The notes beneath the pieces were generated by a model that worked only from the letters and a program-made list of their open reading frames with translations, did no database searches and was not told the origin of the DNA. This document shows, in pieces, positions 7,585 to 17,707 of a stretch of DNA of 64,000 nucleotides. Position 1 is the first letter of the stretch. Each line of letters begins with the position of its first letter. Source of the DNA: Paenibacillus sp. JJ-223 (GTDB taxonomy: Bacteria; Bacillota; Bacilli; Paenibacillales; Paenibacillaceae); the NCBI RefSeq assembly GCF_927798175.1, contig NZ_CAKMMP010000002.1, forward strand, positions 62,001 through 126,000, in the 5' to 3' direction. A program made the position numbers and the translations under genes.

Positions 7585-8523
7585 ATGAACCCGATTCATG
7601 AAATGAACGAGAAAAAAAGGATGGTCATCACGACAGCGCTCCGGTTGTTCTCCGCCAAAGGCAGCACCGGAACGTCCATGCAGGAAATTGCGGAAGTATG
7701 CGGCATGTCCAAGGGCAGCCTCTATCTGCTGTTTAAATCCAAGGAAGAGCTTGAAGCCAGCACGATGGAATACTGCGTGTACACGCTGGTCGACGAGATG
7801 ACCCAGATTGAACAGAGTGCCGGCTACACGGCAAGGGAACGCCTGCTGAAACAGATCGAGACACTGCTCATTCACGTATCTGAACTGAAGGAATTTTTGA
7901 GGGTGCAAATGCGCAGCATGATGATCAATGACGAGCAGCCCGGCCGGGATAAATGCAATCCCAAGAACCGTGACCTCGAAATTCGCATCGTGCATTGGTT
8001 TAAGGAGAAGCTCGAGGATCTATACGGTCCGGAAATTGGACCTTACACCGTAGACCTCAGCCTGCTTACGCATGGACTGTTTCTTTCCTACGTCAAAATC
8101 TGGTTTACGGAAATGCCTTCCCTGACCGTATCCAAAATGGCAACCAATTTGCTGCAAACGATCGATTATGCGGCACATGGGCTGCTGGAGCAGCGCCCTG
8201 CCCCATTCGTTCGTTTGGAAGACTGGCCGGCCTGGGCCAGCAACCCTAACACGGACTCTACAATGATGCGTCATCCCATTCACATTATTCGAGAAATGCA
8301 GGATGTCGTCACATCGTCCCTTACCGAAGGGCAGATCAAAAACGATGCGCTTGAGGCCATCGCCATCCTGAAGCAGGAAATGATGGAGTTCACGCCAAGG
8401 CGCGCAATCATCCTCGGCATGATGCACAATCTGGAGGGTATTTCCGCCATTGAAGCCTTGCATTCCGAGCTTCAGCACATTATGGATGCCATGTACAGCC
8501 GGTTCATCCAAGCTGACTCGTAA
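7585..8523 (+). CDS. TetR/AcrR-family regulator of RND efflux gene (YerO-like)
   Basis: A 312-aa regulator, longer than the usual ~200 aa. The TetR_N helix-turn-helix lies at about residues 10-60 (SMQEIAEVCGMSKGSLYLLF, then KSKEELEASTMEY). The long C-terminal part is helical and unassigned. It lies 41 nt upstream of the SwrC-type pump gene, matching the yerO-yerP (swrC) pair of Bacillus subtilis. The ATG at 7585 follows GAGGTGG at a slightly long spacing; the reading frame extends further upstream through the promoter, so longer starts are unlikely. It is inferred to repress its own operon through the inverted repeat at 7526-7541. Confidence 0.88.
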   Translation: MNPIHEMNEKKRMVITTALRLFSAKGSTGTSMQEIAEVCGMSKGSLYLLFKSKEELEASTMEYCVYTLVDEMTQIEQSAGYTARERLLKQIETLLIHVSELKEFLRVQMRSMMINDEQPGRDKCNPKNRDLEIRIVHWFKEKLEDLYGPEIGPYTVDLSLLTHGLFLSYVKIWFTEMPSLTVSKMATNLLQTIDYAAHGLLEQRPAPFVRLEDWPAWASNPNTDSTMMRHPIHIIREMQDVVTSSLTEGQIKNDALEAIAILKQEMMEFTPRRAIILGMMHNLEGISAIEALHSELQHIMDAMYSRFIQADS

Positions 8524-8564
8524 CACCAATATAAAGAGAAGCAGAGAGGAGAAGAAACCATCGC

Positions 8565-11500
8565 ATGAAAGGAATCATTAACTTTTCACTGAACAACAAA
8601 TTTGCAATCTGGATTCTGACGATTATCGTTACCTTTGCAGGTTTGTACAGCGGGTTGACGATGAAACAGGAAACGATCCCGAACATCAACGTTCCGTTTC
8701 TGAGCATCACCGCCATCGATCCCGGAGGTGCTCCGGAGAGCATCGTGGAGGACGTCACCAAACCGCTCGAGCAAACGCTGAGGAATGTGGAGGGCATCAA
8801 AACGTTAACCTCGACGTCCATGGAAAACGCCGCTTCCATCATGCTGGAATTCGACTACGGCACGGACCTGGACAACGCGACCGCCGCCGTGCGGGAAGCA
8901 TTGAACGATGTTCAGCTGCCGGATGGCGTGCAGAAGCCGACCATTTCCAAATTCAGCATCAACTCCTTCCCGGTCGTCTCGCTCAGCTTGTCCGACAAGG
9001 AAGGCGGGGATCTGGAACAGCTGACACGTTTGGCCGAATCCGATCTGAAGCCTGCGCTTGAGGACATTGACGGCGTAGCCCAAGTTCAGGTATCGGGCCA
9101 ATACGTCAAAGAAGTCCAACTGAAATTCGACCAGGCCAAAATGAAAGAACTCGGCTTGACCGAAGATACCGTGAAAGGCATCGTGCAGGGCTCCTCGGTT
9201 CGCGTTCCGCTCGGATTGTTCGAACTGGACAAAGCCCAAAAATCCGTCGTGGTGGATGGCAACATCATCAGCCTTGACGACCTGAAAAACCTCGCCATTC
9301 CGGTCGTGCCAAGCGGTGCGGGTGCAGCCTCGGGCAGCGGTTCCGCAGCAGCCGCACAAGGCATGGACGCGCAGGCTGGCGCTGCTGCCGGACAAGGCGC
9401 CGCAGCCCAAAGCCAAAGCGCTGCACAAGGCGCTGCGGCGCAAGCCACGAACCCTGCGGCAAGTGCCCCTGGCATCCCGACCGTAAAATTGAGCGAGATT
9501 GCCAAGATTGAAGTCATTGGCCAAGCAGAGTCCATCTCCCGGACGGACGGCAAGGAATCCATCGGGATTTCCATCGTGAAGTCCAATGACGCCAATACCG
9601 TCGATGTGGTCAATGCGGTCAAAGACAAGGCGGAAGAACTGCAAAAGCAATTCAAAAACGCCGAATTGACCGTGTTGCTTGACCAAGGCAAACCGATTCA
9701 GGATTCCGTCAACACGATGCTCGGCAAAGCCGCCTTTGGCGCCCTGTTCGCGGTCCTGATCATTCTGATCTTCCTGCGCAACTTCCGTTCCACCCTGATT
9801 TCGGTCATCTCCATCCCGCTGTCCCTGCTCATCGCTTTGACGGCGCTGAACTTGATGGACATTACGCTGAATATGATGACGCTGGGTGCCATGACCGTTG
9901 CGATCGGCCGGGTCGTGGATGACTCGATCGTCGTTATCGAGAACATTTACCGCAGGCTGTCGCTGAAAGGCGAGAAACTGAAAGGCCGTGAACTGATTCG
10001 CGAAGCGACGCGCGAAATGTTCATCCCGATCATGTCGTCCACCATCGTTACGATCGCGGTATTCCTGCCGCTCGCCCTCGTAAGCGGTATGGTCGGCGAA
10101 CTGTTCATGCCGTTTGCGCTGACCATGGTTTTTGCGCTTCTTGCATCCTTGCTCGTGGCGATCACCATCGTTCCGATGCTGGCACACTCCCTGTTCCGCA
10201 AAGGGCTGAAAAACACGCACAACCACGAAGAGAAACCGGGCAAAATGGCGGAAGGCTACAAACGCCTGCTGAACTGGACACTGTCCCACAAATGGATCAC
10301 GTCCATTGTCGCCGTCCTGCTGCTGGTCGGAAGCCTCTTCCTTTATCCGTTCATCGGTGCAAGCTTCTTGCCGGAGCAGCAGGATAAATACGTAACCATT
10401 ACGTATTCTCCGGAGACGGGTTCGCTGCGCGAAGACGTGGAGAAAGAAGCACTTGTTGCGGAGAAATGGCTCTTGAAACAACCAGGCATCGAAAAAATGC
10501 AATATTCCATTGGCGGAAGCAATCCGCTGAGCAGCATGGGCGGCGGAAGCTCCAACTCGGCCCTGTTCTACATCGAATACAACAAAGACACCAAAAACTT
10601 CTCGCAAGTGAAGGAAGACCTTGTCGAAGGTCTGAAAAAGGAAGTTTCCGTCGGCGAGTGGAACGAGCTGGACATGTCTGGCGGACTCGGCGGCAGCAGC
10701 CTGAGCGTTTCGATCTATGGCGACAATCTGGAACAGATCAAGCCGGTATCGGATGAAGTGCTCAAGCTGGTTGAAGCAGACACCGATTCTTTTGAAAAAG
10801 CCGAAACCACACTCTCCGATACGTATGGTCAATATACACTCGTTGCCGATCAGGAGAAACTGAGCTCGCTCGGACTGACTGCCGGCCAACTGGCCATGGC
10901 GCTCGCCCCGGCTCAGGAACGCCCGGTGCTGACCGAAGTGGACATCGAGAACAAAACGTATAAAGTTTACGTGGAGACCGATGCCAAACAATTCAAGAGC
11001 ATCAAAGATATCGAAAATGAAACCGTAACTTCGCCTCTCGGCGTGCAAGTGCCGATCAAAGACGTGGCTGCGGTGGAAGAAGGCACTTCGCCGAACTCGA
11101 TCATGCGCATCGACGGTAAAATGGTCGCGCAAGTGACGGCCAACATTCTGGCTTCCGACGTGCAAAAGGCTTCGCAAAACCTGCAAGCCGGTATCGATAA
11201 ACTGGATCTGCCGGACGGCGTCGAAGTGAAATTCGGCGGTACGACCGAACAGATCAATGATACATTTACACAGCTCGGACTCGCCATGGTGGCAGCCATC
11301 GCCATCGTATACTTCGTGCTTGTCGTTACCTTCGGCGGCGGTTTGGCTCCATTCGCCATCCTGTTCTCGCTGCCGTTTACCGTGATCGGTATCATGGTAG
11401 GTCTGTTTGTATCCGGCGGAACGCTTGATGTCTCCGCCATGATGGGTGCGTTGATGCTCGTCGGCATCGTGGTCACCAACGCCATCGTTCTGATCGACCG

Positions 11501-11777
11501 CGTTATCCATAAGGAGAACGAAGGCCTGTCTACGCGTGAAGCCTTGCTGGAAGCAGGTGCAACCCGTCTGCGTCCGATCCTGATGACCGCCCTTGCCACG
11601 ATTGGCGCATTGCTGCCGCTCGTAACCGGTCTTGAGGAAAGCGCAGGTATCATTTCGAAAGGGCTCGGCATTACCGTCATCGGCGGTCTCGTCAGCTCGA
11701 CCCTGCTTACGCTCGTGATTGTGCCGATCGTGTACGAAATGCTCGCAAGATTCAGAAAGAAAAAAATCGTCGATTAA
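8565..11777 (+). CDS. swrC: RND-family efflux transporter (SwrC/YerP-like)
   Basis: A 1070-aa inner-membrane pump of the resistance-nodulation-division family. Membrane helix 1 is near the N-terminus (FAIWILTIIVTFAGLYSGL), and two large extracytoplasmic domains flank the central helix bundle. Helix 4 keeps the proton-relay motif GRVVDDSIVVIENIYR, and the C-terminal bundle has VGIVVTNAIVLIDRV. Gram-positive members such as SwrC export surfactin-like lipopeptides and other amphiphiles. It is preceded by a TetR regulator and followed by a terminator. Residues about 249-304 form an Ala/Gln/Gly/Ser low-complexity insert in the first extracytoplasmic domain, not part of the usual fold. Substrate is inference from orthology. 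Confidence 0.93.
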   Translation: MKGIINFSLNNKFAIWILTIIVTFAGLYSGLTMKQETIPNINVPFLSITAIDPGGAPESIVEDVTKPLEQTLRNVEGIKTLTSTSMENAASIMLEFDYGTDLDNATAAVREALNDVQLPDGVQKPTISKFSINSFPVVSLSLSDKEGGDLEQLTRLAESDLKPALEDIDGVAQVQVSGQYVKEVQLKFDQAKMKELGLTEDTVKGIVQGSSVRVPLGLFELDKAQKSVVVDGNIISLDDLKNLAIPVVPSGAGAASGSGSAAAAQGMDAQAGAAAGQGAAAQSQSAAQGAAAQATNPAASAPGIPTVKLSEIAKIEVIGQAESISRTDGKESIGISIVKSNDANTVDVVNAVKDKAEELQKQFKNAELTVLLDQGKPIQDSVNTMLGKAAFGALFAVLIILIFLRNFRSTLISVISIPLSLLIALTALNLMDITLNMMTLGAMTVAIGRVVDDSIVVIENIYRRLSLKGEKLKGRELIREATREMFIPIMSSTIVTIAVFLPLALVSGMVGELFMPFALTMVFALLASLLVAITIVPMLAHSLFRKGLKNTHNHEEKPGKMAEGYKRLLNWTLSHKWITSIVAVLLLVGSLFLYPFIGASFLPEQQDKYVTITYSPETGSLREDVEKEALVAEKWLLKQPGIEKMQYSIGGSNPLSSMGGGSSNSALFYIEYNKDTKNFSQVKEDLVEGLKKEVSVGEWNELDMSGGLGGSSLSVSIYGDNLEQIKPVSDEVLKLVEADTDSFEKAETTLSDTYGQYTLVADQEKLSSLGLTAGQLAMALAPAQERPVLTEVDIENKTYKVYVETDAKQFKSIKDIENETVTSPLGVQVPIKDVAAVEEGTSPNSIMRIDGKMVAQVTANILASDVQKASQNLQAGIDKLDLPDGVEVKFGGTTEQINDTFTQLGLAMVAAIAIVYFVLVVTFGGGLAPFAILFSLPFTVIGIMVGLFVSGGTLDVSAMMGALMLVGIVVTNAIVLIDRVIHKENEGLSTREALLEAGATRLRPILMTALATIGALLPLVTGLEESAGIISKGLGITVIGGLVSSTLLTLVIVPIVYEMLARFRKKKIVD

Positions 11778-11844
11778 GCCGGTTAGTCCATGAACTGAAA
11801 TTAAACGCATTCCATTAAACCATTCCATATCCACAATTTTTAAG

Positions 11845-11878
11845 CACCGATTGGATAAGATTCCAGTCGGTGTTTTTT
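11845..11878 (+). terminator. Rho-independent terminator of swrC operon
   Basis: CACCGATTGG pairs with CCAGTCGGTG (one wobble), followed by six T. Confidence 0.92.
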
Positions 11879-12129
11879 CTGCACCTTACGCCTGCGGAGA
11901 AATGCTCCATAGCATGAACGCTATAGGACCATCCATCCTGTACTTTTCGAGCAAGTTAAGTCCCTTGTCCCACTTCTCGGAAAGCAATGTTCAAATACGT
12001 ATATTTATTTGCATTTTTTGTATGATTATTCGGAAAATATGACATATACCCTCGTATTTTGCTGTATTTTTTTGTATAAAGGTTCTAATAGCATATAGAT
12101 AAACCGCAAAAAAGATACACGTTAACGAA
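11879..12129. other. Intergenic region, probable promoter for the element at 12.13 kb
   Basis: A+T-rich non-coding DNA. TTGTAT near 12074 followed at ~16 bp by TATAGA is a possible sigma-A promoter pointing right, into the repeated structured element and the chemoreceptor gene. Nothing else is recognised. Confidence 0.35.
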
Positions 12130-12300
12130 GAGGCAGAACCAATCTGGAGAAGCGAAGCGGTCGCTTAAAAGCTTTCTGAAAGAAAGCTGCTTCGGAAGCA
12201 TAGGCTGATCACCGGATTTTCCCTTTGAAAAAGGGAAATTTGAAAAAATCTGGGGATAACAGCGATCGGAAGATGGTACTGCACTCGCAGTGCCTTGTGT
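12130..12300 (+). repeat. Dispersed structured element, copy A
   Basis: A ~170-nt intergenic sequence that recurs at 51745-51915 with about 85-90% identity over its core (12141-12281), including identical blocks of 22 and 25 nt. It folds into successive hairpins: AGCTTTC-TGAAA-GAAAGCT (about 12170-12188); GCTTC/GGAAGC; and a two-tier stem in which CCGGATTT pairs with AAATCTGG around an inner CCCTTT/AAGGG hairpin. A final hairpin GGTACTGC/GCAGTGCC closes the copy. It lies upstream of the chemoreceptor gene at 12383 and may be its 5' leader. Family unknown to me. Confidence 0.8.
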
Positions 12301-12382
12301 GATTGTTTAGTGCGGTTTATATAGATACACACATATAAACCGTTTATCAACGCTTTCAAATCCAATTACCGGGGTGATCAGC

Positions 12383-14608
12383 ATGTTTGGATGGCTGGGA
12401 TGGAAAAAGGGATGGCCTTTGTGGCGTTCCTATCGGTTGAATGCTCACATTCAGGAGGACGTCGAACAAATCTTCGAAGGCATTGCCGAAACGAGGCGGC
12501 AGCTTCTCATGGACTGGGCGGAGGAACAATGGAATCATCTGGAGCGATTGTTCCATCAGCTCCAAGGGACCCATCTGCAGCATGTATCGGAAGACTCGCC
12601 TGCCCTTCACAAGCTTGAAGCATGGTTTAAAGCAAGTTATGTCCGCTCGGCAGACAGCACGGAACTCTTCATGCTGGATGCGCAGAATCAGGTTGTATTT
12701 TCTACATATCAGAAGCACGTTGGAGAAATTTATACCGAAACAAGCGACGGATTCGGGCCTGGATTGCAATACGCCAAATCGGATGGCACCCATGTCCGCA
12801 AATGTCTGTACGGCCCGTATTCCGATCGGCTGACATTGGAGATCGGCCCCCGCTCTTCCTCATTTCACGACAGCATCACAATCCTGTTCATTTGGCCCAT
12901 CGTGCAGCAAGGGCGTTACGTTGGTTCCCTCTGCAGCAGGGTGCCGGGCGATGTCATCGGCGATCTGATCCAGCGGGAGTCGGGGCATGTCTACCCGGAT
13001 TCCGGGGATAATTACATCTTTATGGCGAACTCCGTGCTCCGTCCGAACCTGCCGCCCGGAACTGCCCTGTCCCGCAGCCGCTTTGAAGACCGGACGTTTA
13101 CCCATGGGGAAAACCTGAAAGATGGCGTAACCACCGATTGGGGCATCGTATCCGTGAAAGAACATACCGAGCTTGAATTGATGTTCACCGATCCATCGAC
13201 GGGCGAGCTGCACCCGGGCGTGGCGAATACCATTCGCAACGGTTCGAACCTGTTCGCGGCCTTTCCGGGGTACTCGGACTACCGGCATATTCCCGTCATC
13301 GGCAAAGGCATTACCTTCCAGCTTCCGCATTGTCCGGACCTGTGGGGCATGATGTGCGAAGGTGATCTTGAGGAAGTGTACCGGGTTCGCAGCATCGGTT
13401 GGCGTCAATCCAACACGCACAGGCTGCATGCCGTTCTCTCCGGCTTCATCGGCTCCGTGCTCGTATATGCTCTTACTTCGAATGTGTGGGCAGCGCTCTC
13501 CATTGCGGCCTTCAACCTCGTTTTCGGGGTGTTCACTGCCCGCAGGCTGCAGCGTAAGCATTATCGCAGGGTCCATGAGGATCTGAGGCGCATCACCCGC
13601 TTTATCCGCATCAATGCCGAGGGCCGGGGAGATTTGACGCAGCGTTTGGACACGTCCGCTTTTGCGCAGGACGAATCGGGGGAACTCGCCAAATGGATCA
13701 ACAACATGATCGACTCGCTGGAGGGCATCATGCTGAAGGTCCGTCTCGCTACCATCGACGTCATGGACAACCAGCTCCAGATGCGGTCGTCTACCGAAAC
13801 GACGCAAGGCACGACCGAACGCGTAAACCGCAAGCTCGGCTCCATGATTCGCGGCATCCGCAAGCAGCTTGAGGACCTGGATCAGGCGAAGGCGGCCGCA
13901 GACCACATGCGCCTTACGCTGCAGCAGTTGGAGACCTCCGCCACTGAGCAAATTCTGGTTGCCCGTCAGGAGGTCGAACGCATCGGCGGCAAAATGTCCG
14001 AAATATCCGGTACCGTGTCCGATACCAATCGCACGATTTTGTCCTTCATGGAGACGATGCAGGAAATATACCAAGCGCTGGCCGTCATCGATGAAATCTC
14101 GGCCCAGACCAACCTGCTGGCGCTAAATGCTTCCATCGAAGCGGCCCACGTAGGTGAACACGGGCGCGGATTCGCCGTCGTTGCGGGAGAAATCCGCAAG
14201 CTGGCTGAGTTGTCCCGCACGTCTACGGAGAACATTCACCGCATCCTGGACAACATTTCCGCCGCAGCCGGAACGGCCTCCCATTCCATCCATGAAGGGG
14301 ATCGGGTTCTGGCGGAAGGCTCGGCTCTCGTGCAGGAAGCTTCACGTCTATTGCACCAAGCCACGGCCGAAGAAACGCAGCGTACCCAGGTGGTGGATCA
14401 GGTCGTGACGCTGATGGAGAGCATTGCCGCCATCAGCCACAAAAACCGCTCCACCTCTGCCGAGGTGGAGACCGAAATGCAGGATCTCGTACTGGACATG
14501 CAGCAGGTACAGCATTCTTCGCATGACGTCGAAGCGATCACCGTCTTTTTGCAGCAGCTCGTCGGACAGTTCCAACTCACTCCATCCAAGAAGGATGCTG
14601 CCATCTGA
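12383..14608 (+). CDS. Methyl-accepting chemotaxis protein with unusual topology
   Basis: A 741-aa chemoreceptor. The C-terminal signalling hairpin tip is intact ([20 protein letters not shown] and [18 protein letters not shown]), so it should bind CheA/CheW. A HAMP-like segment lies at about residues 390-445. The only obvious membrane segments are a closely spaced pair at about residues 347-388. The ~340-residue N-terminal sensor part, with a PAS/Cache-like stretch ([19 protein letters not shown]), has no membrane helix before it. The sensor may therefore be cytoplasmic. The ATG at 12383 is preferred over GTG at 12374 because GGGGTGA precedes it by 5-6 nt. A cre-like word lies at about 12346-12360. 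Confidence 0.85.
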   Translation: MFGWLGWKKGWPLWRSYRLNAHIQEDVEQIFEGIAETRRQLLMDWAEEQWNHLERLFHQLQGTHLQHVSEDSPALHKLEAWFKASYVRSADSTELFMLDAQNQVVFSTYQKHVGEIYTETSDGFGPGLQYAKSDGTHVRKCLYGPYSDRLTLEIGPRSSSFHDSITILFIWPIVQQGRYVGSLCSRVPGDVIGDLIQRESGHVYPDSGDNYIFMANSVLRPNLPPGTALSRSRFEDRTFTHGENLKDGVTTDWGIVSVKEHTELELMFTDPSTGELHPGVANTIRNGSNLFAAFPGYSDYRHIPVIGKGITFQLPHCPDLWGMMCEGDLEEVYRVRSIGWRQSNTHRLHAVLSGFIGSVLVYALTSNVWAALSIAAFNLVFGVFTARRLQRKHYRRVHEDLRRITRFIRINAEGRGDLTQRLDTSAFAQDESGELAKWINNMIDSLEGIMLKVRLATIDVMDNQLQMRSSTETTQGTTERVNRKLGSMIRGIRKQLEDLDQAKAAADHMRLTLQQLETSATEQILVARQEVERIGGKMSEISGTVSDTNRTILSFMETMQEIYQALAVIDEISAQTNLLALNASIEAAHVGEHGRGFAVVAGEIRKLAELSRTSTENIHRILDNISAAAGTASHSIHEGDRVLAEGSALVQEASRLLHQATAEETQRTQVVDQVVTLMESIAAISHKNRSTSAEVETEMQDLVLDMQQVQHSSHDVEAITVFLQQLVGQFQLTPSKKDAAI

Positions 14609-14727
14609 CGTGATATTGACGCGCTTTGGATAAATGGCTAAAATTTGATGCAACTGTTCCTAACTGAATAGATGCATCATTTTCAAATAGAAATAATCCA
14701 ATCCGAGTCAATGAAAGGGTGGTCTGC

Positions 14728-15729
14728 ATGGAAATGCTTCAGGACTCGTTTGGCAGGATACATGACTACATCCGTATTTCGGTTACGGACCGCTGCAATC
14801 TGCGCTGCGTGTACTGCATGCCTGCCGAAGGCATGGAGTTTGCGCCGCATGACCAGATCATGAGCTATGAAGAAATCGCCCAGGTGCTGAAGGTGCTCGC
14901 TCCGATGGGTATGCGCAAAGTGCGTCTGACCGGGGGAGAACCGCTTGTCCGCAAAGACCTGCATAAGCTGGTTGCCATGATCTCAGCGATCGAAGGCATT
15001 GAGGATATCGCGCTCACCACCAATGCGCTGCTTCTGGAGAAGCAGGCCCAGTCGCTCAAAGACGCCGGGCTGAACCGGATCAACATCAGCCTCGACTCCC
15101 TGCACGCGGACCGTTTTTCGATGATTACCCGGGGCGGGGACGTGAACAAGGTGCTGAAAGGCATCGAAGCCGCGACGGCAGTCGGTTTGGCTCCCATCAA
15201 GCTGAACGTGGTGCTGATGAAAGGCATCAATGATGACGAAATCAAGGATTTCATCGCCATGACGCTGGAACAGCCGCTGCATGTGCGGTTCATCGAATAT
15301 ATGCCGATCGGTCATGCCACCGAGGCGTGGCGCAAGTCATATCTGCCGCTGGAAACGGTGACGAATGTGTGCGCCGAAGCCGGCTGGGAAGTGGAAAACA
15401 CGGCGGGTCCTGCCGGGAACGGTCCTTCGCGCAACATGAAGGTGGTTGGGTCAAAAGGAACCTTTGGACTGATTCACCCGGTGAGCGATCACTTTTGCGA
15501 TAACTGCAACCGGCTCCGCCTCACGGCAGACGGTCATATCAAAGCATGTCTGTATTGGTCCGACGAATACAACGTCCGGCGTTACGTGGACGACCCGGAC
15601 GCGATGGCCGCGCTCTTCCTCAAGGCATTGGGCAGCAAACCGAAGAACCATGAAATGGCGCTTGCCCTGGAGAAAAAAATGCAAAGCCATACGCCGACCG
15701 TACGGCGCATGTCCCAGATCGGCGGGTAA
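14728..15729 (+). CDS. moaA: GTP 3',8-cyclase MoaA (molybdenum cofactor biosynthesis)
   Basis: A 333-aa radical-SAM enzyme that, with MoaC, converts GTP to cyclic pyranopterin monophosphate. The N-terminal SAM cluster motif CNLRCVYC (Cys23, 27, 30) is present. The second cluster is seen in [20 protein letters not shown], and the protein ends in the conserved Gly-Gly tail needed for catalysis. The ATG at 14728 is chosen over the GTG at 14719 because AAAGGGTGG lies at correct spacing. It stands alone; other moa/moe genes are not in the window, but mobA (28.5 kb) and a molybdopterin oxidoreductase (54.5 kb) are. Confidence 0.96.
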   Translation: MEMLQDSFGRIHDYIRISVTDRCNLRCVYCMPAEGMEFAPHDQIMSYEEIAQVLKVLAPMGMRKVRLTGGEPLVRKDLHKLVAMISAIEGIEDIALTTNALLLEKQAQSLKDAGLNRINISLDSLHADRFSMITRGGDVNKVLKGIEAATAVGLAPIKLNVVLMKGINDDEIKDFIAMTLEQPLHVRFIEYMPIGHATEAWRKSYLPLETVTNVCAEAGWEVENTAGPAGNGPSRNMKVVGSKGTFGLIHPVSDHFCDNCNRLRLTADGHIKACLYWSDEYNVRRYVDDPDAMAALFLKALGSKPKNHEMALALEKKMQSHTPTVRRMSQIGG

Positions 15730-15792
15730 CGATTGGTTGATCGTCCCCTGCTCCCGTCCATTGCCGCCATGAAACCATATCGACGACTGCAT

Positions 15793-15822
15793 GAAAGCCG
15801 CCCGGAATTCCGGGCGGCTTTC
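15793..15822 (+). terminator. Perfect 30-bp palindrome terminator after moaA
   Basis: GAAAGCCGCCCGGAATTCCGGGCGGCTTTC is written here only by its arms: GAAAGCCGCCCGGAA and its exact reverse complement. The 15-bp stem has no mismatch but only a short T-run after it. Confidence 0.75.
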
Positions 15823-15993
15823 ATATCGTGGATTTGGCAAGGAGATTATGCTCCACTTGCCCATCGATCCGCTATATAATAGTAAAATCCGGAGCAGAAT
15901 TCAGCCGCAGCATCTTTTTAGCGTCATTCTGTCTTCTGGCGAGGCCTACTTGCATCATTTGTATACATCACTCATGTATAGGAGCTGAATAGA

Positions 15994-16830
15994 TTGAATA
16001 TCATTGATGCCCTTGTTGCCGCAAGCCCTTATTTCAAAATCATGCTAAGGGAACACAACCTCATGATCGCCGTCACAGACATGGAGAAATTCAGATATTA
16101 CGTGCCCAGCGAAGACCTCGACCTCGGAATCAAGGCAGGCGATGCGATCTCGCTGGATGACCCTACGCTGCGGCGAGCGCTTGTGGACGGCGAAACGTCG
16201 GCCAACCGCATTGCCGAGCATTTTTACGGAACCGCCATCAATTCTGCCGCAACACCGATTCGTGATGAGGGAGGGCATATCGTCGGTGCGCTCGCGATCG
16301 GCTTTTCGCTGCGGAACGAACAAAAACTGGAGCAATTCACCGAATTGATCAGCAGCATTGGCGGGCAATTGACCGACATGGTGCAGACCGTGGCTGCCCA
16401 TTCCGAAGAGCTGACCGCTTCTTCGACTCAAATTCTGGACAACTCCCGGCAGGCCGTCCAGAATTCGGCCGAAATTAACAAAGTTGCTTCTTTCATTCGC
16501 GAAATTTCCGAGCAGACGAACCTCCTTGGCCTAAATGCAGCCATCGAGGCTGCGCGGGCAGGCGAAGCCGGTGCCGGCTTCGGCGTGGTCGCTTCCGAAG
16601 TCCGCAAGCTCTCGAGCGGAACCAAAGAGGCCACCGTGAACATTGAACGTTCCCTGAAACAAGTGCAGGATTCCATTCGCCAGATGGAATCGGAGATTAC
16701 CTCCATCACCCAGTCCAGCAATCAACAGGCTGAACTGGTGACGGAGTTCAGCAATGTCATCGAACATCTGAACAGCGTCAGCCAAGAGCTGAAAACGTTC
16801 ATAGAGTCCATGCTGCTTCGAGCCGACTGA
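15994..16830 (+). CDS. Soluble chemoreceptor (YfmS-like)
   Basis: A 278-aa chemoreceptor without membrane segments. An N-terminal sensor of about 120 residues (Cache/PAS-like, with [19 protein letters not shown]) joins a shortened MCP signalling domain containing [20 protein letters not shown] and [13 protein letters not shown]. Size and layout match the cytoplasmic YfmS-type receptors of Bacillus, some of which bind iron-sulphur clusters or influence motor output; no such cofactor site is clear here. It starts with TTG at 15994 because TAGGAG lies 10 nt upstream and no ATG is available. A terminator follows at 16946-16979. Confidence 0.88.
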   Translation: MNIIDALVAASPYFKIMLREHNLMIAVTDMEKFRYYVPSEDLDLGIKAGDAISLDDPTLRRALVDGETSANRIAEHFYGTAINSAATPIRDEGGHIVGALAIGFSLRNEQKLEQFTELISSIGGQLTDMVQTVAAHSEELTASSTQILDNSRQAVQNSAEINKVASFIREISEQTNLLGLNAAIEAARAGEAGAGFGVVASEVRKLSSGTKEATVNIERSLKQVQDSIRQMESEITSITQSSNQQAELVTEFSNVIEHLNSVSQELKTFIESMLLRAD

Positions 16831-16945
16831 CGGATTATGCGGAGGAAAGCCTGCGCGCAATGCGGCATATCTTATGAGGCTTATTTCTCCCCCAAAGAGC
16901 ATTCATTTCTGAGCATTCTGCATCAATGACTTCCTTGAAATCCAG

Positions 16946-16979
16946 AAAGCTTCCTGCGATCAATGGCAGGAAGCTTTTT
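16946..16979 (+). terminator. Rho-independent terminator (bidirectional)
   Basis: AAAGCTTCCTGC pairs perfectly with GCAGGAAGCTTT, with T-runs on both strands. It serves the soluble chemoreceptor and the convergent LysE-type gene. Confidence 0.9.
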
Positions 16980-17039
16980 CAGTTCATGCAGGTTGTGAGG
17001 ACCCTATCCCAGTCGTGGGACCTTTAACAAGAACGTGTT

Positions 17040-17648
17040 TCAAACCGCCATCCATTTCCAAAGCATCATGATCCCCATGGCAAACATCACTGCCGCCGAC
17101 AAACGGTTGAACCACCATCCGACCCAGCCGGAACGATCGCTTCCGCCAACCCACCTGCCCGCGCCTGCCAATCCGAAGAACCAGATCCACGAAACTGCTG
17201 CGGCCACGATCGCGAACAGCAGGCGTTCTTTGCCATCGTACTGCAACGAGCTTGTCCCGATTACTGCTACCGTATCCAGCAATGCGTGCGGATTGAGCAA
17301 AGATACCGAAGCAGCAAATAGGATTTGCCTTCCCGGCGCAATGAGCTTCGGTGCTGCATTGGATGCCCCGGTCGATCGCCAGACGCTCCATGCCATATAT
17401 AACAGGAACAAGCCGCCGCAGGCATACAATACGCCTGCCAATAACGGCCACTGCAGCAGGACAAGCGAAATGCCCCCGACCGCGGCTCCGATCAGCAATG
17501 TATCGCAGAGACCCGCCGTAATCACGGCTGGCAGTGCCCGAATCAGGTTGGGCTGCATCATGCCCTGGTTGAAAACAAATACGTTCTGCACGCCAAGCGG
17601 CAAAATCAGACCAAACGCCAGCATGGCGGCATGCATAATGACCTCCAT
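17040..17648 (-). CDS. LysE/ArgO-family amino acid exporter
   Basis: A 202-aa integral membrane protein with the LysE/ArgO pattern: FGLILPLGVQNVFVFNQG at the N-terminus and SLLNPHALLDTVAVIG in the middle (the conserved NPxAxxD motif), plus about six hydrophobic helices. Members export basic amino acids such as lysine and arginine. AAAGGAGG is 8 nt before the ATG. The gene is divergent from a MocR/PdxR-type regulator, and two direct repeats lie between them. The regulator-exporter pairing implies control by an amino acid or vitamin B6 signal; the exact substrate is not readable. Confidence 0.9.
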   Translation of the reverse strand: MEVIMHAAMLAFGLILPLGVQNVFVFNQGMMQPNLIRALPAVITAGLCDTLLIGAAVGGISLVLLQWPLLAGVLYACGGLFLLYMAWSVWRSTGASNAAPKLIAPGRQILFAASVSLLNPHALLDTVAVIGTSSLQYDGKERLLFAIVAAAVSWIWFFGLAGAGRWVGGSDRSGWVGWWFNRLSAAVMFAMGIMMLWKWMAV

Positions 17649-17707
17649 TTATGCATCCTCCTTTTGTGCTCTACTGTCATGGTAGCGGAGAGGATGCAAT
17701 ATGTATC

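Noticed and set aside
8805..11834. 1009-codon frame opposite to swrC
   Set aside because: His/Gln/Asp-rich composition typical of a codon shadow; the plus-strand RND gene is unmistakable.
12130..12300. Known riboswitch (c-di-GMP, cobalamin, SAM or T-box) upstream of the chemoreceptor
   Set aside because: None of the conserved cores I know for these classes is present; the second copy is not in leader position.
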